Assembly: GCA_022843125.1 (NCBI GenBank)
Contig: JALHOG010000021.1
Location: 1-64,000 of the forward strand
Direction: 5' to 3'
DNA length: 64,000 nt
From: Ilumatobacteraceae bacterium
Lineage (GTDB): Bacteria > Actinomycetota > Acidimicrobiia > Acidimicrobiales > Ilumatobacteraceae
Below, piece by piece: positions 41,874-50,666 of this stretch. Each line of letters opens with the position of its first letter. Within the stretch, counting starts at the first letter, position 1. The position numbers and the translations under genes are program-made. Under the pieces are notes generated by a model. That model had not been told where the DNA came from, ran no database searches, and was given only the letters and a program-made list of their open reading frames with translations.

Positions 41874-42374
41874 GTTTCCGGCGAGGGCGGCGAGCTCGTC
41901 GGGGATCACCGAGGAGATCACCGAGCCGTGCCAGCGGGCCTCACGCCATCCCTCCGGGGTCCGCTTCCACACGATCGTGGTCACGCAGTCGAACGTGGCG
42001 GTGTGGCCGGCGACCGTGAGGAACTGGCGGAACTCGAGCACGGAGTACCCGAGGTCGGCCGTGGCGATCGCCTGGTAGTCGAGGACCTCGGAGTCGGTGG
42101 CGGCCCCGAGCCCGTCGAGTGTTGCGAACAGCTCGTGGAACCAGCTCTCCCATTCGGCCCGCGTGCGGATCACGCGTGCCTGGCCCGCCGGATCGATGTC
42201 GATGATCCCGAAGTCGTCGTCGCACAGGGTGGCGAGCGAGTCGAAGTCGTGGTCGCGGACGCCGCGGAGGAGGGCGACGGTCTCGGCGAAGTAGGGCCGG
42301 TCGGCGAACTCGCGGGGCGGGTTGTCGAGCGGGGAGACGGCGGGAGCGGTGGTGGACGATGCGGTGGTAGCCAC
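41871..42374 (-). CDS. SnoaL/NTF2-like protein
   Basis: 167 residues from GTG 42374 (GAAAGG 8 nt upstream). NTF2-like features: [32 protein letters not shown], then [15 protein letters not shown] and [17 protein letters not shown]. Could be an enzyme or a ligand-binding protein; function unknown. It lies downstream of the rhodopsin gene behind a strong hairpin, so it probably has its own expression. Confidence 0.7.
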   Translation of the reverse strand: MATTASSTTAPAVSPLDNPPREFADRPYFAETVALLRGVRDHDFDSLATLCDDDFGIIDIDPAGQARVIRTRAEWESWFHELFATLDGLGAATDSEVLDYQAIATADLGYSVLEFRQFLTVAGHTATFDCVTTIVWKRTPEGWREARWHGSVISSVIPDELAALAGN

Positions 42375-42398
42375 GGTTGGACCTTTCGGACAGCCCTT

Positions 42399-42429
42399 CG
42401 CGGCCCGGCCCACGAAGGGCCGGGCCGCG
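42399..42429 (-). terminator. Strong hairpin after the rhodopsin gene
   Basis: A perfect 13-bp stem, CGCGGCCCGGCCC / GGGCCGGGCCGCG, with loop ACGAA (42412-42416), 12 nt beyond the rhodopsin stop. No U-tract follows, so it is an attenuating or stabilising hairpin or a U-less actinobacterial terminator. Confidence 0.75.
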
Positions 42430-42441
42430 CGGAGGGGTGAT

Positions 42442-43242
42442 TCAGGAACGGACGAGCTCGGCGTCGTCGTGGGCGTCGTCGAGCGCTGGTGCGTAGCCGT
42501 CCTCGCGGGACTTCGCCATGGCGATGCCGAGCACCAGCAGGCCGAACAGCGGCTTGGCCACCACGTCGCCGATGGCGTAACCGACCTGGCGGGCCACCTC
42601 GGCGGTCGCCTCGTCGTCGATGAACGTCGGGGCGAGGTAGGCGAGCGGGTAGATGCTCCACGTCACGAGCACGATGTACCGGAGCCCGTCGACGAGCTTG
42701 CGCACCGTGGCGCTCTGTCGCTCGAGCGACTTGCCGAGCTCACCGAAGAGCACGTACAGGATGTAGAGGAACGGGATCATCGAGGCGATGAACCAGACGG
42801 CGCGAGCCGTCGAGTCGGGGTCCGACACCTCGCCGGGCCAGCCGAGGAGGATCATCGCGATCGCTGCGACGGTGAGACGGACGAGCAGGCTCCGAGTCTT
42901 GTCCTTCGTGAGCTTGAGCACCACGACCAGCTCGGCCAGCAGCAGCGGCACCGTCAACAGCCAGTCGACGTAGCGATACCCCTCGTTGAACGGTTCGCCA
43001 TCTTGGACGTACTGGGTCCCGTCGTAGGTGAACGCGGCAGACCACGAATCGAAGATCCGGAGGTAGTGGTAGAGGGCGATGGCGACCACGAGGGTCGACA
43101 GGGTGATGGCCATGCGATGGCGGGGCGCAACCCGATTCCTGACGAGCAGGAAGAAGATGAGCGCGGCGCCCATGCTGGCGATCACGAACGAAAACGAGTT
43201 GTAGACCAGGTTGAACTGGCCCTCGCTCAACGTCAGGTTCAT
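42442..43242 (-). CDS. Light-driven proton-pump rhodopsin
   Basis: 266 residues, seven helices. Retinal lysine K230 (VVAKPLFG). Pump motif D93-T97-E104 in RYVDWLLTVPLLLAEL equals the DTE motif of outward proton pumps, and H59 in YHYLRIF equals the proteorhodopsin counter-ion histidine. L101 at the tuning site predicts green absorption. Closest groups are xanthorhodopsin/actinorhodopsin-like. No retinal or carotenoid synthesis gene was seen next to it. Divergent from a B12 photoreceptor regulator. Confidence 0.94.
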   Translation of the reverse strand: MNLTLSEGQFNLVYNSFSFVIASMGAALIFFLLVRNRVAPRHRMAITLSTLVVAIALYHYLRIFDSWSAAFTYDGTQYVQDGEPFNEGYRYVDWLLTVPLLLAELVVVLKLTKDKTRSLLVRLTVAAIAMILLGWPGEVSDPDSTARAVWFIASMIPFLYILYVLFGELGKSLERQSATVRKLVDGLRYIVLVTWSIYPLAYLAPTFIDDEATAEVARQVGYAIGDVVAKPLFGLLVLGIAMAKSREDGYAPALDDAHDDAELVRS

Positions 43243-43364
43243 GACGGGCTCCTTGTGAGTGGTTGGTGCCGCAACGCTGCGGCGAGATCGAGATTATCAG
43301 CCTTTAGTCTGAATTAGCAGTGGTGAGCGCAAATAGATCGCGTCGTCGGCTACGGTCTGGCCGC
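43243..43364. promoter_or_regulatory. Rhodopsin / B12-photoreceptor divergent control region
   Basis: An AT-rich patch at 43290-43320 contains minus-strand -10 GATAAT (43293-43298) for rhodopsin. Around it, ATTATCAG (43293-43300) and CTGAATTA (43309-43316) share TCAG/CTGA cores as an imperfect inverted pair, a candidate site for the regulator. On the plus strand TACGGT (43351-43356) ends 8 nt before GTG 43365. Confidence 0.5.
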
Positions 43365-44174
43365 GTGACGGCGGCCGATGAACACGAGCTCGAACTGCAG
43401 GAGGCCGCCGACGCGCTCGGCGTCCACTACCAGACCGCGTACCGGTGGGTGCGCAACGGACGGCTCCCGGCCACGCTGCTCAACGGGCGGTACGTGGTGG
43501 CACGTAGCGACGTCGAGTTGGTCGACGCCCGGCGCCGCACCCCCGTGGCCCCCACGCCGCCGAGCCGGAGTCGGATCGAGCGCCAGGCCGAGCGCATGTA
43601 CACGGCGCTGGTCGACGGTGACGAGCCCACCGTGCGGGCGATCGCACGTCGTCTGGTCGAGGAGGGCGCGACGCTCGTCGACCTGATCCAGACCGTGCTC
43701 GTGCCGCCGCTGCGCCAGATCGGTCAGGCATGGCACGAGGGGAAGCTCACGATCTGGGTCGAGCACCGTGCGTCGGCGATCGTCGAGCGCACGCTGGGCG
43801 AGCTGTCACCCAACCCCCGCGGGCGACGACGGGGCACCGCCGTGGTCGCCGCGGTATCCGGCGACTACCACTCGCTGCCCACCACGATGGCCACAGTCGC
43901 CCTGCGCGAGTCGAACTGGCACGTGCACCACCTCGGCGCCGACATGCCGGGCGACGAGATCGTCAGCTTCTGCGCCGAGCACCCCGTCGACGTGGTCGTC
44001 CTGTCACTCACCAACCCCGACGTCGCCGATCTCGCGGCCGGCACCGCGCACGAGCTCCGTGAGCGAGGCATCGCAGCGATCGTCGGCGGCCCCGGCCGCC
44101 GTCTCGACGAGCTCGCCGACGAGGCAGCCGACGCGGTCCGCGGCAGCGGCGCCCGACGCTCCACCGTCGACTGA
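43365..44174 (+). CDS. CarH/LitR-like B12-dependent photoreceptor regulator
   Basis: 269 residues from GTG 43365 (GTG 43320 is an alternative). Residues 9-50 form an excisionase/MerR-like helix-turn-helix (LQEAADALGVHYQTAYRWVRNG). The B12 part has W123, E133, H134 (WHEGKLTIWVEH) and H169 (GDYHS). Thermus CarH has W131, E141, H142 and H177, so all spacings agree. Adenosylcobalamin would be split by light, changing DNA binding. Its likely target is the adjacent rhodopsin gene. Confidence 0.9.
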   Translation: MTAADEHELELQEAADALGVHYQTAYRWVRNGRLPATLLNGRYVVARSDVELVDARRRTPVAPTPPSRSRIERQAERMYTALVDGDEPTVRAIARRLVEEGATLVDLIQTVLVPPLRQIGQAWHEGKLTIWVEHRASAIVERTLGELSPNPRGRRRGTAVVAAVSGDYHSLPTTMATVALRESNWHVHHLGADMPGDEIVSFCAEHPVDVVVLSLTNPDVADLAAGTAHELRERGIAAIVGGPGRRLDELADEAADAVRGSGARRSTVD

Positions 44175-44225
44175 CGCGAGCGAATGCCGCCCTGCGGCGG
44201 CGATGGCGTGACAAGGTGGCGCCTC

Positions 44226-45452
44226 GTGGCGAGACCGAACAAGCACTCCGACGGCGGTGGCGACCCCGGCCACGCTCACGTGCACGTACACGGCCACTCA
44301 CACGGGGCCGAGCTGCCCGTCGACGCGCGATGGGCGAAGGCGCTCTGGCCGACCGTCGCCGCATGCGCGTTGCTCACCGTGTTGGCGGTGGTGCTGCTCT
44401 GGCCGAACGGTGGCGACGCCTTCGACGACCCGCTCCTGCTCGACGCCGACCCGATCGACGCCGAGGTGGTCGCGATCGATCTGGTGGGGTGCTCGTTCTC
44501 GCCCGCCGACCAGTGCGCACTGTCCGGTTTCGAACTGTCGGGTGGGATCTTCGACGGCGAGTTCGGTGCGATCGAGGAGTCGGCCCCGGGCCGCTTCGAG
44601 GTGGGTGACAAGATCCAGGTGACGTTCTTCGAGGACGTCGACGGCCAGCGGGTGTACTCGCTGTACGACTACCAGCGCGACACCCCGATGTTGATCCTCG
44701 CGGCGCTGTTCGTGGCGTGCGTGCTCGCGCTCGGACGATGGCGCGGGCTGGGCGCGATCGCCGGGCTGATCGCGAGCCTGCTCGTGATCGTGTGGTTCAC
44801 GCTGCCCGCGATCCTCGACGGGTCGAGCGCGATCACGGTGGCGGTGGTGTCGGCGGCGGTGATCGCCTTCCTCGCCCTGTTCCTCGCCCACGGCTTCGAA
44901 CCGGCCACCGCGGTCGCGCTGATCGCCACGCTGGCGAGCCTGCTGCTCACCGCGATCCTCGCGTGGGCCTTCGTCGGTGCGTCGCAGCTCACCGGACTCA
45001 CCGACGACTCCAGCTTCCTGCTGACCGGTCTCGCGGAGGGCATCGACCCGCGCGGCATCCTCCTCGCAGGGATCGTGATCGGCTCGCTCGGCGTGCTCGA
45101 CGACGTCACCGTCACCCAGGTGTCGGCGGTGTGGCAGCTCAAGGCCGTGCAGCCCGACCTCACGACGGCCGGCTTGATGAAGCCGGCCCTGCGGATCGGG
45201 CGCGACCACATCTCGTCGACGGTGAACACGCTGTTCCTCGCCTACGCCGGGACGTCGCTGCCGCTGCTGCTGCTGTTCGTCAGCGCCGAGCAGGGTTTCG
45301 GCGACGTGATCACCCGTGAGCTCGTGGCGACCGAGGTGGTGCGCACGCTGGTCGGCTCGATCGGCCTGGTGGCCTCGGTGCCGATCTCGACGTGGCTCGC
45401 CGCCGTGGTGGTGTCGGGCCGGGCGGCCGCAGAACCGGCCGCCGACGCCTGA
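44226..45452 (+). CDS. YibE/F-like integral membrane protein with His-rich N-terminus
   Basis: 408 residues from GTG 44226; GTG 44208 and ATG 44184 are alternatives. The N-terminus contains HAHVHVHGHSHG, a possible metal site. One helix (about 38-58) is followed by a 90-residue extracytoplasmic domain with two Cys, then about seven helices with the YibE/F pattern GVLDDVTVTQVSAVWQL and GRDHISSTVNTLFLAYAGTSLPLLLL. Transport role unknown. Confidence 0.85.
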   Translation: MARPNKHSDGGGDPGHAHVHVHGHSHGAELPVDARWAKALWPTVAACALLTVLAVVLLWPNGGDAFDDPLLLDADPIDAEVVAIDLVGCSFSPADQCALSGFELSGGIFDGEFGAIEESAPGRFEVGDKIQVTFFEDVDGQRVYSLYDYQRDTPMLILAALFVACVLALGRWRGLGAIAGLIASLLVIVWFTLPAILDGSSAITVAVVSAAVIAFLALFLAHGFEPATAVALIATLASLLLTAILAWAFVGASQLTGLTDDSSFLLTGLAEGIDPRGILLAGIVIGSLGVLDDVTVTQVSAVWQLKAVQPDLTTAGLMKPALRIGRDHISSTVNTLFLAYAGTSLPLLLLFVSAEQGFGDVITRELVATEVVRTLVGSIGLVASVPISTWLAAVVVSGRAAAEPAADA

Positions 45453-45453
45453 C

Positions 45454-45768
45454 TCAGCTGCCGAAGATGCGCTGGATCAGGCCGGGCGGGGGCGGCTCGT
45501 AGCCCTCGGGGAGCAGGTGCGGGGCCGACTGCTCCAGGTACTCCGCCACCTGGCGTGCCGACGGGTTGACCATGCCGACCTCGCCGATGACCACCGTGGG
45601 CACGGTCTCGTTGCCGTTCGCGTAGAACCGCACGGTCGCGGCGTCGTCGGGGTTCTCCCAGATGTTGTGGTCGACCGTCTCGATGCCGAGCTTGTCGAGG
45701 CCCCGTCGCAACGATGCACAGAAGCCACACCCGCGCCGCCAGTAGAAGTGGACGGCGTCGGCGCTCAC
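45454..45768 (-). CDS. Glutaredoxin-like protein
   Basis: 104 residues from GTG 45768, 4-nt overlap with the SRPBCC gene. Thioredoxin-fold glutaredoxin of the mycoredoxin type: VHFYWRRGCGFCASLRRGL (CxxC near 13-16), ENPDDAATVRFYANGNETVPTVVIGE (cis-Pro TVP). It reduces mixed disulfides with mycothiol. The C-terminal 20 residues are Pro-rich. It ends 1 nt from the convergent YibE/F-like gene. Confidence 0.88.
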   Translation of the reverse strand: MSADAVHFYWRRGCGFCASLRRGLDKLGIETVDHNIWENPDDAATVRFYANGNETVPTVVIGEVGMVNPSARQVAEYLEQSAPHLLPEGYEPPPPGLIQRIFGS

Positions 45769-46205
45769 GACTCGACGACCTGGGCCAACCGCTCGAGGGT
45801 CCGCTCGATGTTGCCGACGTGCTTGGTGGGGTAGCCCATCAGCTCGATCGCCTTCGGCACCTTCGCCGTCGACCAGTCGAACTCCTCGGTGACCTTGGTG
45901 CGGGCGCCACCGTCGATCGGGTCGAGTCGGTAGCGCCACCGGTGGCCGCCGAAGTGTGCCCATGCGATCAGCCGGTTCTCCTCGAACTCGACGACGGTGT
46001 TCTTGATGCCGTACGGAAGTGGTCCGATCTTCATGTCCATGCCGAACTTCGCGCCGAGGGTGAGCCGCTGCGCGCCGCCCTTCGCAGCCTGGACCATGCC
46101 CGACCCGTCGATCTCGCCGTGGCGGGCCGGGTCGATCAGCAGTTCGAAGATGCGTTCGGCGGGAGCATCGATCTCCCGCGAGATGGAGATGACTCGATCA
46201 CTCAT
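45765..46205 (-). CDS. SRPBCC-family (polyketide cyclase-like) protein
   Basis: 146 residues from ATG 46205: SDRVISISREIDAPAERIFELLIDPARHGEIDGSG, then ENRLIAWAHFGGHRWRYRLDPIDGGARTKVTEEFDW. The START-like hydrophobic pocket binds lipids or aromatic ligands. Coupled to the glutaredoxin gene by a 4-nt overlap. Function unknown. Confidence 0.85.
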   Translation of the reverse strand: MSDRVISISREIDAPAERIFELLIDPARHGEIDGSGMVQAAKGGAQRLTLGAKFGMDMKIGPLPYGIKNTVVEFEENRLIAWAHFGGHRWRYRLDPIDGGARTKVTEEFDWSTAKVPKAIELMGYPTKHVGNIERTLERLAQVVES

Positions 46206-46325
46206 CCCTCGAACGGTACCGGCCATCCCCGCCGATGCCCTCGCCGTGCCAGAGACGTGCCGCGGCGCGCGGGGGCGCGCTGGCCTGGTCGGAGAGTCGT
46301 GGTGGGCAGGTTCCGGGAGCGTGCG

Positions 46326-47630
46326 TCACGCTGCGGGTTGTCGTCGTCGCTCATGGTCGTAGTCGTCGTGTTCGGTGAGGATGTCGGGTCGGGTGGTGGC
46401 GTGGTGTTGCCCGTCGGGTCGGGTGATGGTGAGGGTGCGCTCAGGACTCAGCTGGATGGTCCAGCCGCCTTCGTGGACGAGGTGGTGGTGTCGTGAGCAC
46501 AGCGGCAGGAGGTTGTGGAGGTCGGTGGTGCCGCCGTGTTCGAACCAGTCGATGTGGTGGATTTCGCAGCGGTCGAACGCCATGTCGCAGCCGTGGTGGG
46601 CGCAGGTGCGGTAGATGGTGCGCAGTGCTCGTCGTTGGGCGCGGGTGGCGGTGCGGTGGGTGCGTCCGACGTTGATGGGGACGCCGTCTTCGCCGAGGAT
46701 GACGGGGGTGATGAACCCGTTGCACAACGCACGACGAACGCTGTCGGGTGGGACGGGGATGCCGTCGCCGGTTTCGCAGATCGAGTGAGCGTGGAGCCGG
46801 CGGGTTTCGGCGGTTTCGTGGTCGACGACGTAGGTGATGTCGGCTTCGAGGGGTCGTTCGCGGTCGTGTCCGCCGGCGACGAGTCGGCCGAGTGCTTCAG
46901 CCGCGAGCCGGTCGCGTTGGTAGCGCCGTTCGAGGAACTCGGGGTCGCCGGCGCGTTCGCCGGCTGCGATCATGGCGGCGATTTCGCGGTCGATGGCACC
47001 GAAGATCTGGTTGGCGAGTTCGGGGTGGAACGCCAAGCGGCCTTCGGTCATCCCGGTGGCGCGGTTGATTTTCCGGCGGAGGTAGGTGTCGTTGCGTTGT
47101 TGCGTGTTGCGTGAGATCCCGAGATCACGTTCCAGGCGGCGGATGCGGTCGCGGCACACCCGGGTGAACTCTTCGGGTGTCTTGGACAGAGCAGCGGCCA
47201 GCAACGATTCCTGCTGTCCGAGTAGTTCGGTCTTGATCGTGTCGTCGAGGCCGGTGGTGGCGTTGGCGAGTGCGTCGACGTGTTCGGCGCCGATCTTCCC
47301 GGTTTCGAGCGCATCGGCGAATGATGGTGCGTCGTCCAACGTCTTGGAGCGCCGCTCACGACGGCGCCCTTCGGCGGCGGACACCCCGCCGACCGAACCG
47401 TGGAGATCGCTGACCGCGGTCGCGGCCGGCCCGGTCGAGCCGGGTGTAACGGTGGACAGGTCGCGCATCCGTGACGAGATCCGCGCCTCGACCGCATCCA
47501 ACCAGCCGCGGGTGCGGCGCACGTCGCGCAACAGGTCGATGCACACGGCGGTGTCGGCCGCGGCGAGGTCGGCTGCGTCGAGGGCCTCGACCGCTGCGAT
47601 CACCGACACGTTGCTCATGTCGACCATCAT
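46326..47630 (-). CDS. DUF222 / HNH endonuclease-domain protein (13E12 type)
   Basis: 434 residues; ATG at 47630, with in-frame ATGs at 47627 and 47618. The DUF222 region spans about 20-330, and the C-terminal HNH motif is CAHHGCDMAFDRCEIHHIDWF...LHNLLPLCSRHHHLVHEGGW. Such proteins are abundant in actinobacteria, often in variable loci, and have no agreed role. The 3' half uses more T/G-ending codons than neighbours, in keeping with a repeat-like or transferred family. Confidence 0.88.
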   Translation of the reverse strand: MMVDMSNVSVIAAVEALDAADLAAADTAVCIDLLRDVRRTRGWLDAVEARISSRMRDLSTVTPGSTGPAATAVSDLHGSVGGVSAAEGRRRERRSKTLDDAPSFADALETGKIGAEHVDALANATTGLDDTIKTELLGQQESLLAAALSKTPEEFTRVCRDRIRRLERDLGISRNTQQRNDTYLRRKINRATGMTEGRLAFHPELANQIFGAIDREIAAMIAAGERAGDPEFLERRYQRDRLAAEALGRLVAGGHDRERPLEADITYVVDHETAETRRLHAHSICETGDGIPVPPDSVRRALCNGFITPVILGEDGVPINVGRTHRTATRAQRRALRTIYRTCAHHGCDMAFDRCEIHHIDWFEHGGTTDLHNLLPLCSRHHHLVHEGGWTIQLSPERTLTITRPDGQHHATTRPDILTEHDDYDHERRRQPAA

Positions 47631-48142
47631 GACAGGGGGGTGTAACAGCCATCTCGATCACCAGTTCGGCACACGCAAGCACCGTGCTCGTCGCGGTCAC
47701 GTCGACATGAACGGGTGCAGATCGCCGGCTCTCGGCGCTGTCCTCAGCTGCACGCCAGTTGGTTTGCTGGCGCGAACATGACCACCACGGTCCACATCGC
47801 TCCAGCACACCGGCGAGCTGCCTTCTCGTGGCGCGATCGTGCCGTCGGACGTCACCTTCGCGCCAGCAAACGCAGTAGGCGTGCAGATCGGCGCATCGGG
47901 CGCGCCGTGAGCGCTCGGCACGGGCCGACGCGCGGCGGCAAGTTGTCGTCAGCGAACCGGATACGGCGCTCGTGTTAGAGCGCGGTCGATGTCTCCCTGT
48001 CGGCGATCGCACCGCCGGTCCTCTTGCTCGTCACGATGCGTCGTGAGCGCGTCGACATGGGTGCCAGGGCCCTGGCTCGACGATCCGTTGACCAGTGGGA
48101 ACCTGCGCATGCTGATCGACGTCCGAAGAGACGGAGCGTTGG
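47631..48142. other. Gene-poor stretch containing a 139-bp inverted-repeat structure
   Basis: No convincing gene. Two inverted arms are present: GTTTGCTGGCGCGAA (47762-47776) with TTCGCGCCAGCAAAC (47857-47871), and CTGCACGCC (47748-47756) with GGCGTGCAG (47878-47886), all perfect, separated by 5 and 6 nt. The structure looks like a small non-autonomous element or a decayed insertion. Short open frames here have no recognisable features. Confidence 0.55.
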
Positions 48143-48703
48143 CTAGCGAAGTCTTGCTTCGAGCCACGCCACGAGGCCCTCGAGCCCGTCGACACGAGGC
48201 GCTTCGTCAGGATCGAAGAATGGTGCAACCAATGTCTCGTGCGGCCAAATCCGAATCGACGTCGCGGTCTTCGACTCGATGACGAACGAGTCCCCGGTCA
48301 CCGTTGCTCCAATGACCCAGAACTGGCTCACTTCGGCCGAGAGCGCTGACCAGCGTTCCGCGGTCAGCTCGTCATCAGCGTGCAGGGATTGGAGTTGTTC
48401 GAGAACTTGCTCGCGGAGGTCGTTCGTGTGGAGTTCGATCTCGTGTCGGTCGTACAGCACGGCCGTGTACGGCGGGGCACCGATCTCCTGCAGCATCTCG
48501 TCGTCCGAGCTGAACAATGCGACCCCATCGGTGATCGTGAGAACCTGAACCATGATCTCTGGGACGTCGACCGCCCCATCCTGTAACGGTGGCGCGACGA
48601 CGTGTCGGTAGTGGGGCCCGCCATTCCCCTTGTCGACGGAGAAGGCACGACTCAGCAGGTCGATCAGATCGTGGGCCTGCGCATCGTCGGACATCTCCAC
48701 CAT
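48143..48703 (-). CDS. Hypothetical protein
   Basis: 186 residues from ATG 48703 (ATG 48694 is a second choice). Acidic and soluble, with segments such as VQVLTITDGVALFSSDDEMLQEIGAPPYTAVLYDRHEIELHTNDLR (split strands and helices) and a C-terminal WPHETLVAPFFDPDEAPRV. No family recognised. The frame stays open further upstream to 49075, but that part is Arg/Cys-rich and not protein-like. Lies in a variable region between a DUF222/HNH gene and a toxin pair. Confidence 0.5.
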   Translation of the reverse strand: MVEMSDDAQAHDLIDLLSRAFSVDKGNGGPHYRHVVAPPLQDGAVDVPEIMVQVLTITDGVALFSSDDEMLQEIGAPPYTAVLYDRHEIELHTNDLREQVLEQLQSLHADDELTAERWSALSAEVSQFWVIGATVTGDSFVIESKTATSIRIWPHETLVAPFFDPDEAPRVDGLEGLVAWLEARLR

Positions 48704-49132
48704 CTTCGCGCGGGCGTCACCAGCGACGAGGAGGACGCCCGCCTCAAGGGCCTCGGTGCCACACGGATCGACATCGGGCAGACCTCGGGGTCCCCTGGCG
48801 CCTGAGCCGTTCCACCACCTCTGCGCCTTCCCCTGCCGTCCGCTCGGTATCGCCGACGAGTCGGCGTCAGCGGAGCGCTCCTGAACGGCACTTCCGATCG
48901 CCGGGACGACGTCGGACACCCGCTCGAAGTCCCGGCGAGAAACGATGCGGTCGGCCGCACACCCCCGGCGGTGTCGTGCGACACGCCGGCCCAGCAACCC
49001 ACACATAACACGCAGCGCAGAACGACGGCCGAACCCAGCTGAGTCGGCCGAGCAGATCGGCGCGTATGCGCTCACCGCGGCTGGTAGGTGAGCGCAGCGG
49101 TGCCCCGGTCGGCCGCTCTGGGAGCGGCGGAC
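48704..49132. other. Stretch without a recognised gene
   Basis: 429 bp between a hypothetical gene and a PIN toxin. Open frames on both strands are short or Arg-rich with no starts that carry ribosome sites. No repeats or strong hairpins were noticed. Confidence 0.5.
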
Positions 49133-49558
49133 TCAGGCTGTCACTACAGACACGGCGATCCCGGCTGCCTGCGCAGCGGCCGCGAGTTCGGCGTCGCCCG
49201 TGACGAGGACGAGATCGTCATCGGCGACGGCGAGTGCGGCGGCGAGGTGCACGGCGTCGTATCCGCGCAACCCGTGCTGCTGGGCGAGCTCTCCCGCAGA
49301 CCGTGCGATGTCGGGGCTGAGCTCGATCACGTCGACTTCTTCGATCAGTGAGTCGAGTTCGAGCACGGCTGCGTTCAGCTGGGAGCGGGTGAGCCGTCCC
49401 ATTCGCCCTGCCCGGGCGAGCGCAGCTCGTGCCTCTGGGTAGATCAGTCGAACGCTCACGACGCGGGTCGATTCGGTCCAGAGGCGTTGGCACGTCTCGG
49501 TGGTCGCTTCGTCGACGACCAGTGGAACGATCGCCGAGGTGTCGAAGTAGGCGATCAC
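49133..49558 (-). CDS. PIN-domain toxin (VapC-like), second pair
   Basis: 141 residues starting MIAYFDTSAIVPLVV with catalytic D6; further acidic positions in YPEARAAL, LRGYDAVHLAAAL and VTGDAEL complete the PIN active site. Predicted RNA nuclease. GTG/ATG region at 49558 overlaps the antitoxin stop by 4 nt. Confidence 0.9.
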   Translation of the reverse strand: MIAYFDTSAIVPLVVDEATTETCQRLWTESTRVVSVRLIYPEARAALARAGRMGRLTRSQLNAAVLELDSLIEEVDVIELSPDIARSAGELAQQHGLRGYDAVHLAAALAVADDDLVLVTGDAELAAAAQAAGIAVSVVTA

Positions 49559-49812
49559 CTGCGTTGTTCTGCGACGAGGTCGCTGACGGTTCCCTGTGCC
49601 TTGATGGCCGGGCCGGTGCGCGGCCGTTTCGCGGTGCGTCCGGGTGTGATCAGCCCTTCCGCGATGAGCCGGTCGAGCGGACGGGGGCGATCCAATGGGA
49701 CGAGGCGCGCCACCGCCCGGCCGTGGTCGGTGACCGTGACTTCTCCACCGTCGCGGACCAGGTCGAGGTAGCGGCTGAGATGGTCTCGGAGTTCTCGAAC
49801 GCCTGCTTCCAT
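49555..49812 (-). CDS. Phd/YefM-type antitoxin, second pair
   Basis: 85 residues from ATG 49812: MEAGVRELRDHLSRYLDLVRDGG, then VTVTDHGRAVARLVPLDRP, the family's DNA-binding fold; a basic C-terminal tail would neutralise the PIN toxin. Precedes the toxin by 4-nt overlap. The upstream frame extends further but lacks family similarity. Confidence 0.88.
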   Translation of the reverse strand: MEAGVRELRDHLSRYLDLVRDGGEVTVTDHGRAVARLVPLDRPRPLDRLIAEGLITPGRTAKRPRTGPAIKAQGTVSDLVAEQRR

Positions 49813-49998
49813 GGTGACCAGTATGGCGCTTTTACGACCGAGTTTCTCGCCATTTGTCGCGCCAGTCGATTCGGACTGCTGCATCGCCCACGAGGCATCG
49901 GAGGGTTGACGCAGATCAACGGCGCAGCACTCACCCGCACAACGGCGTATCGGGCGCGGCCGGACGGGCGTGATCGGGTCTCGGCCTAGGCTCGCTGG

Positions 49999-50556
49999 GT
50001 GGGGCTGCTGACCTTCTGCATCAACGTCACGCTGGACGGCTGCGTCGATCATCAGGAGGGGATCGCCGACGACGAGACGCACGCGTTCTTCACGCGTCTG
50101 ATGCACGAGTGCGGGGCGATGCTCTGGGGTCGTGTCACCTACGAGATGATGGAGAGCTCCTGGCCGGCGGTCGCCCGCGGCGACGTGGAGGCGCCGCCCG
50201 CCATGCTCGCGTGGGCGCTCGACCTGGAGGCCAAGGCGAAGTACGTCGTGTCGTCGACACGGTCTGACTTCCCGTGGACCAACAGCCATCACATCGCCGG
50301 CGATCTTCGAGCGGGCGTGCAGGCGCTGAAGGACGCAACCCCGGCTGGGGTGCTCCTCGGCAGCGGCCGGCTGGCCACCGAGCTGGACCGGCTCGACCTC
50401 ATCGACGAGTACCGGTTCCTCGTCCAGCCCAGGATCGCCGGTCACGGACCGACCTTGTACGAGCGCGGGCTGCCCGGCACGCGCCGGCTCGACCTGATCT
50501 CGGCGGACCCGATGAGCAACGGTGCCATCGCCACCCACTACCGACGCGCCTCCTGA
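49999..50556 (+). CDS. Dihydrofolate-reductase-like (RibD C-terminal) protein
   Basis: 185 residues from GTG 49999; TAGGCT (49987-49992) ends 6 nt upstream, so leaderless. RibD_C/DHFR-like family: FCINVTLDGCVDHQEG, GAMLWGRVTYEMM, YVVSSTRSDFPWTNS, GVLLGSGRLATELDRLDLIDEYRFLVQP. NADPH-dependent reduction is expected; the substrate is unknown. Stand-alone gene. Confidence 0.88.
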   Translation: MGLLTFCINVTLDGCVDHQEGIADDETHAFFTRLMHECGAMLWGRVTYEMMESSWPAVARGDVEAPPAMLAWALDLEAKAKYVVSSTRSDFPWTNSHHIAGDLRAGVQALKDATPAGVLLGSGRLATELDRLDLIDEYRFLVQPRIAGHGPTLYERGLPGTRRLDLISADPMSNGAIATHYRRAS

Positions 50557-50666
50557 CGCAGCGGCGCTCACTCCGAGTGTCAACACGACGGTCGCGGCAG
50601 GGTTGCGTGCCGTGGGGCCTTCGACCGGGTCGGCTGCAGGGGTGCGCGGTGCACGACGCCGACGCA

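Noticed and set aside
43290-43320. A seventh Zur box in the AT-rich rhodopsin promoter
   Set aside because: The sequence GATTATCAG...CTGAATTAG does not match TGAGAATnATTCTCA and fits a promoter/CarH-type site better.
47697-47978. Two small overlapping open frames in the gene-poor stretch
   Set aside because: They are produced by the inverted repeat, have unnatural composition and no ribosome sites.
48704-49075. N-terminal extension of the hypothetical protein at 48143
   Set aside because: The extension is Arg/Cys-rich, has no ribosome site and does not look like folded protein.
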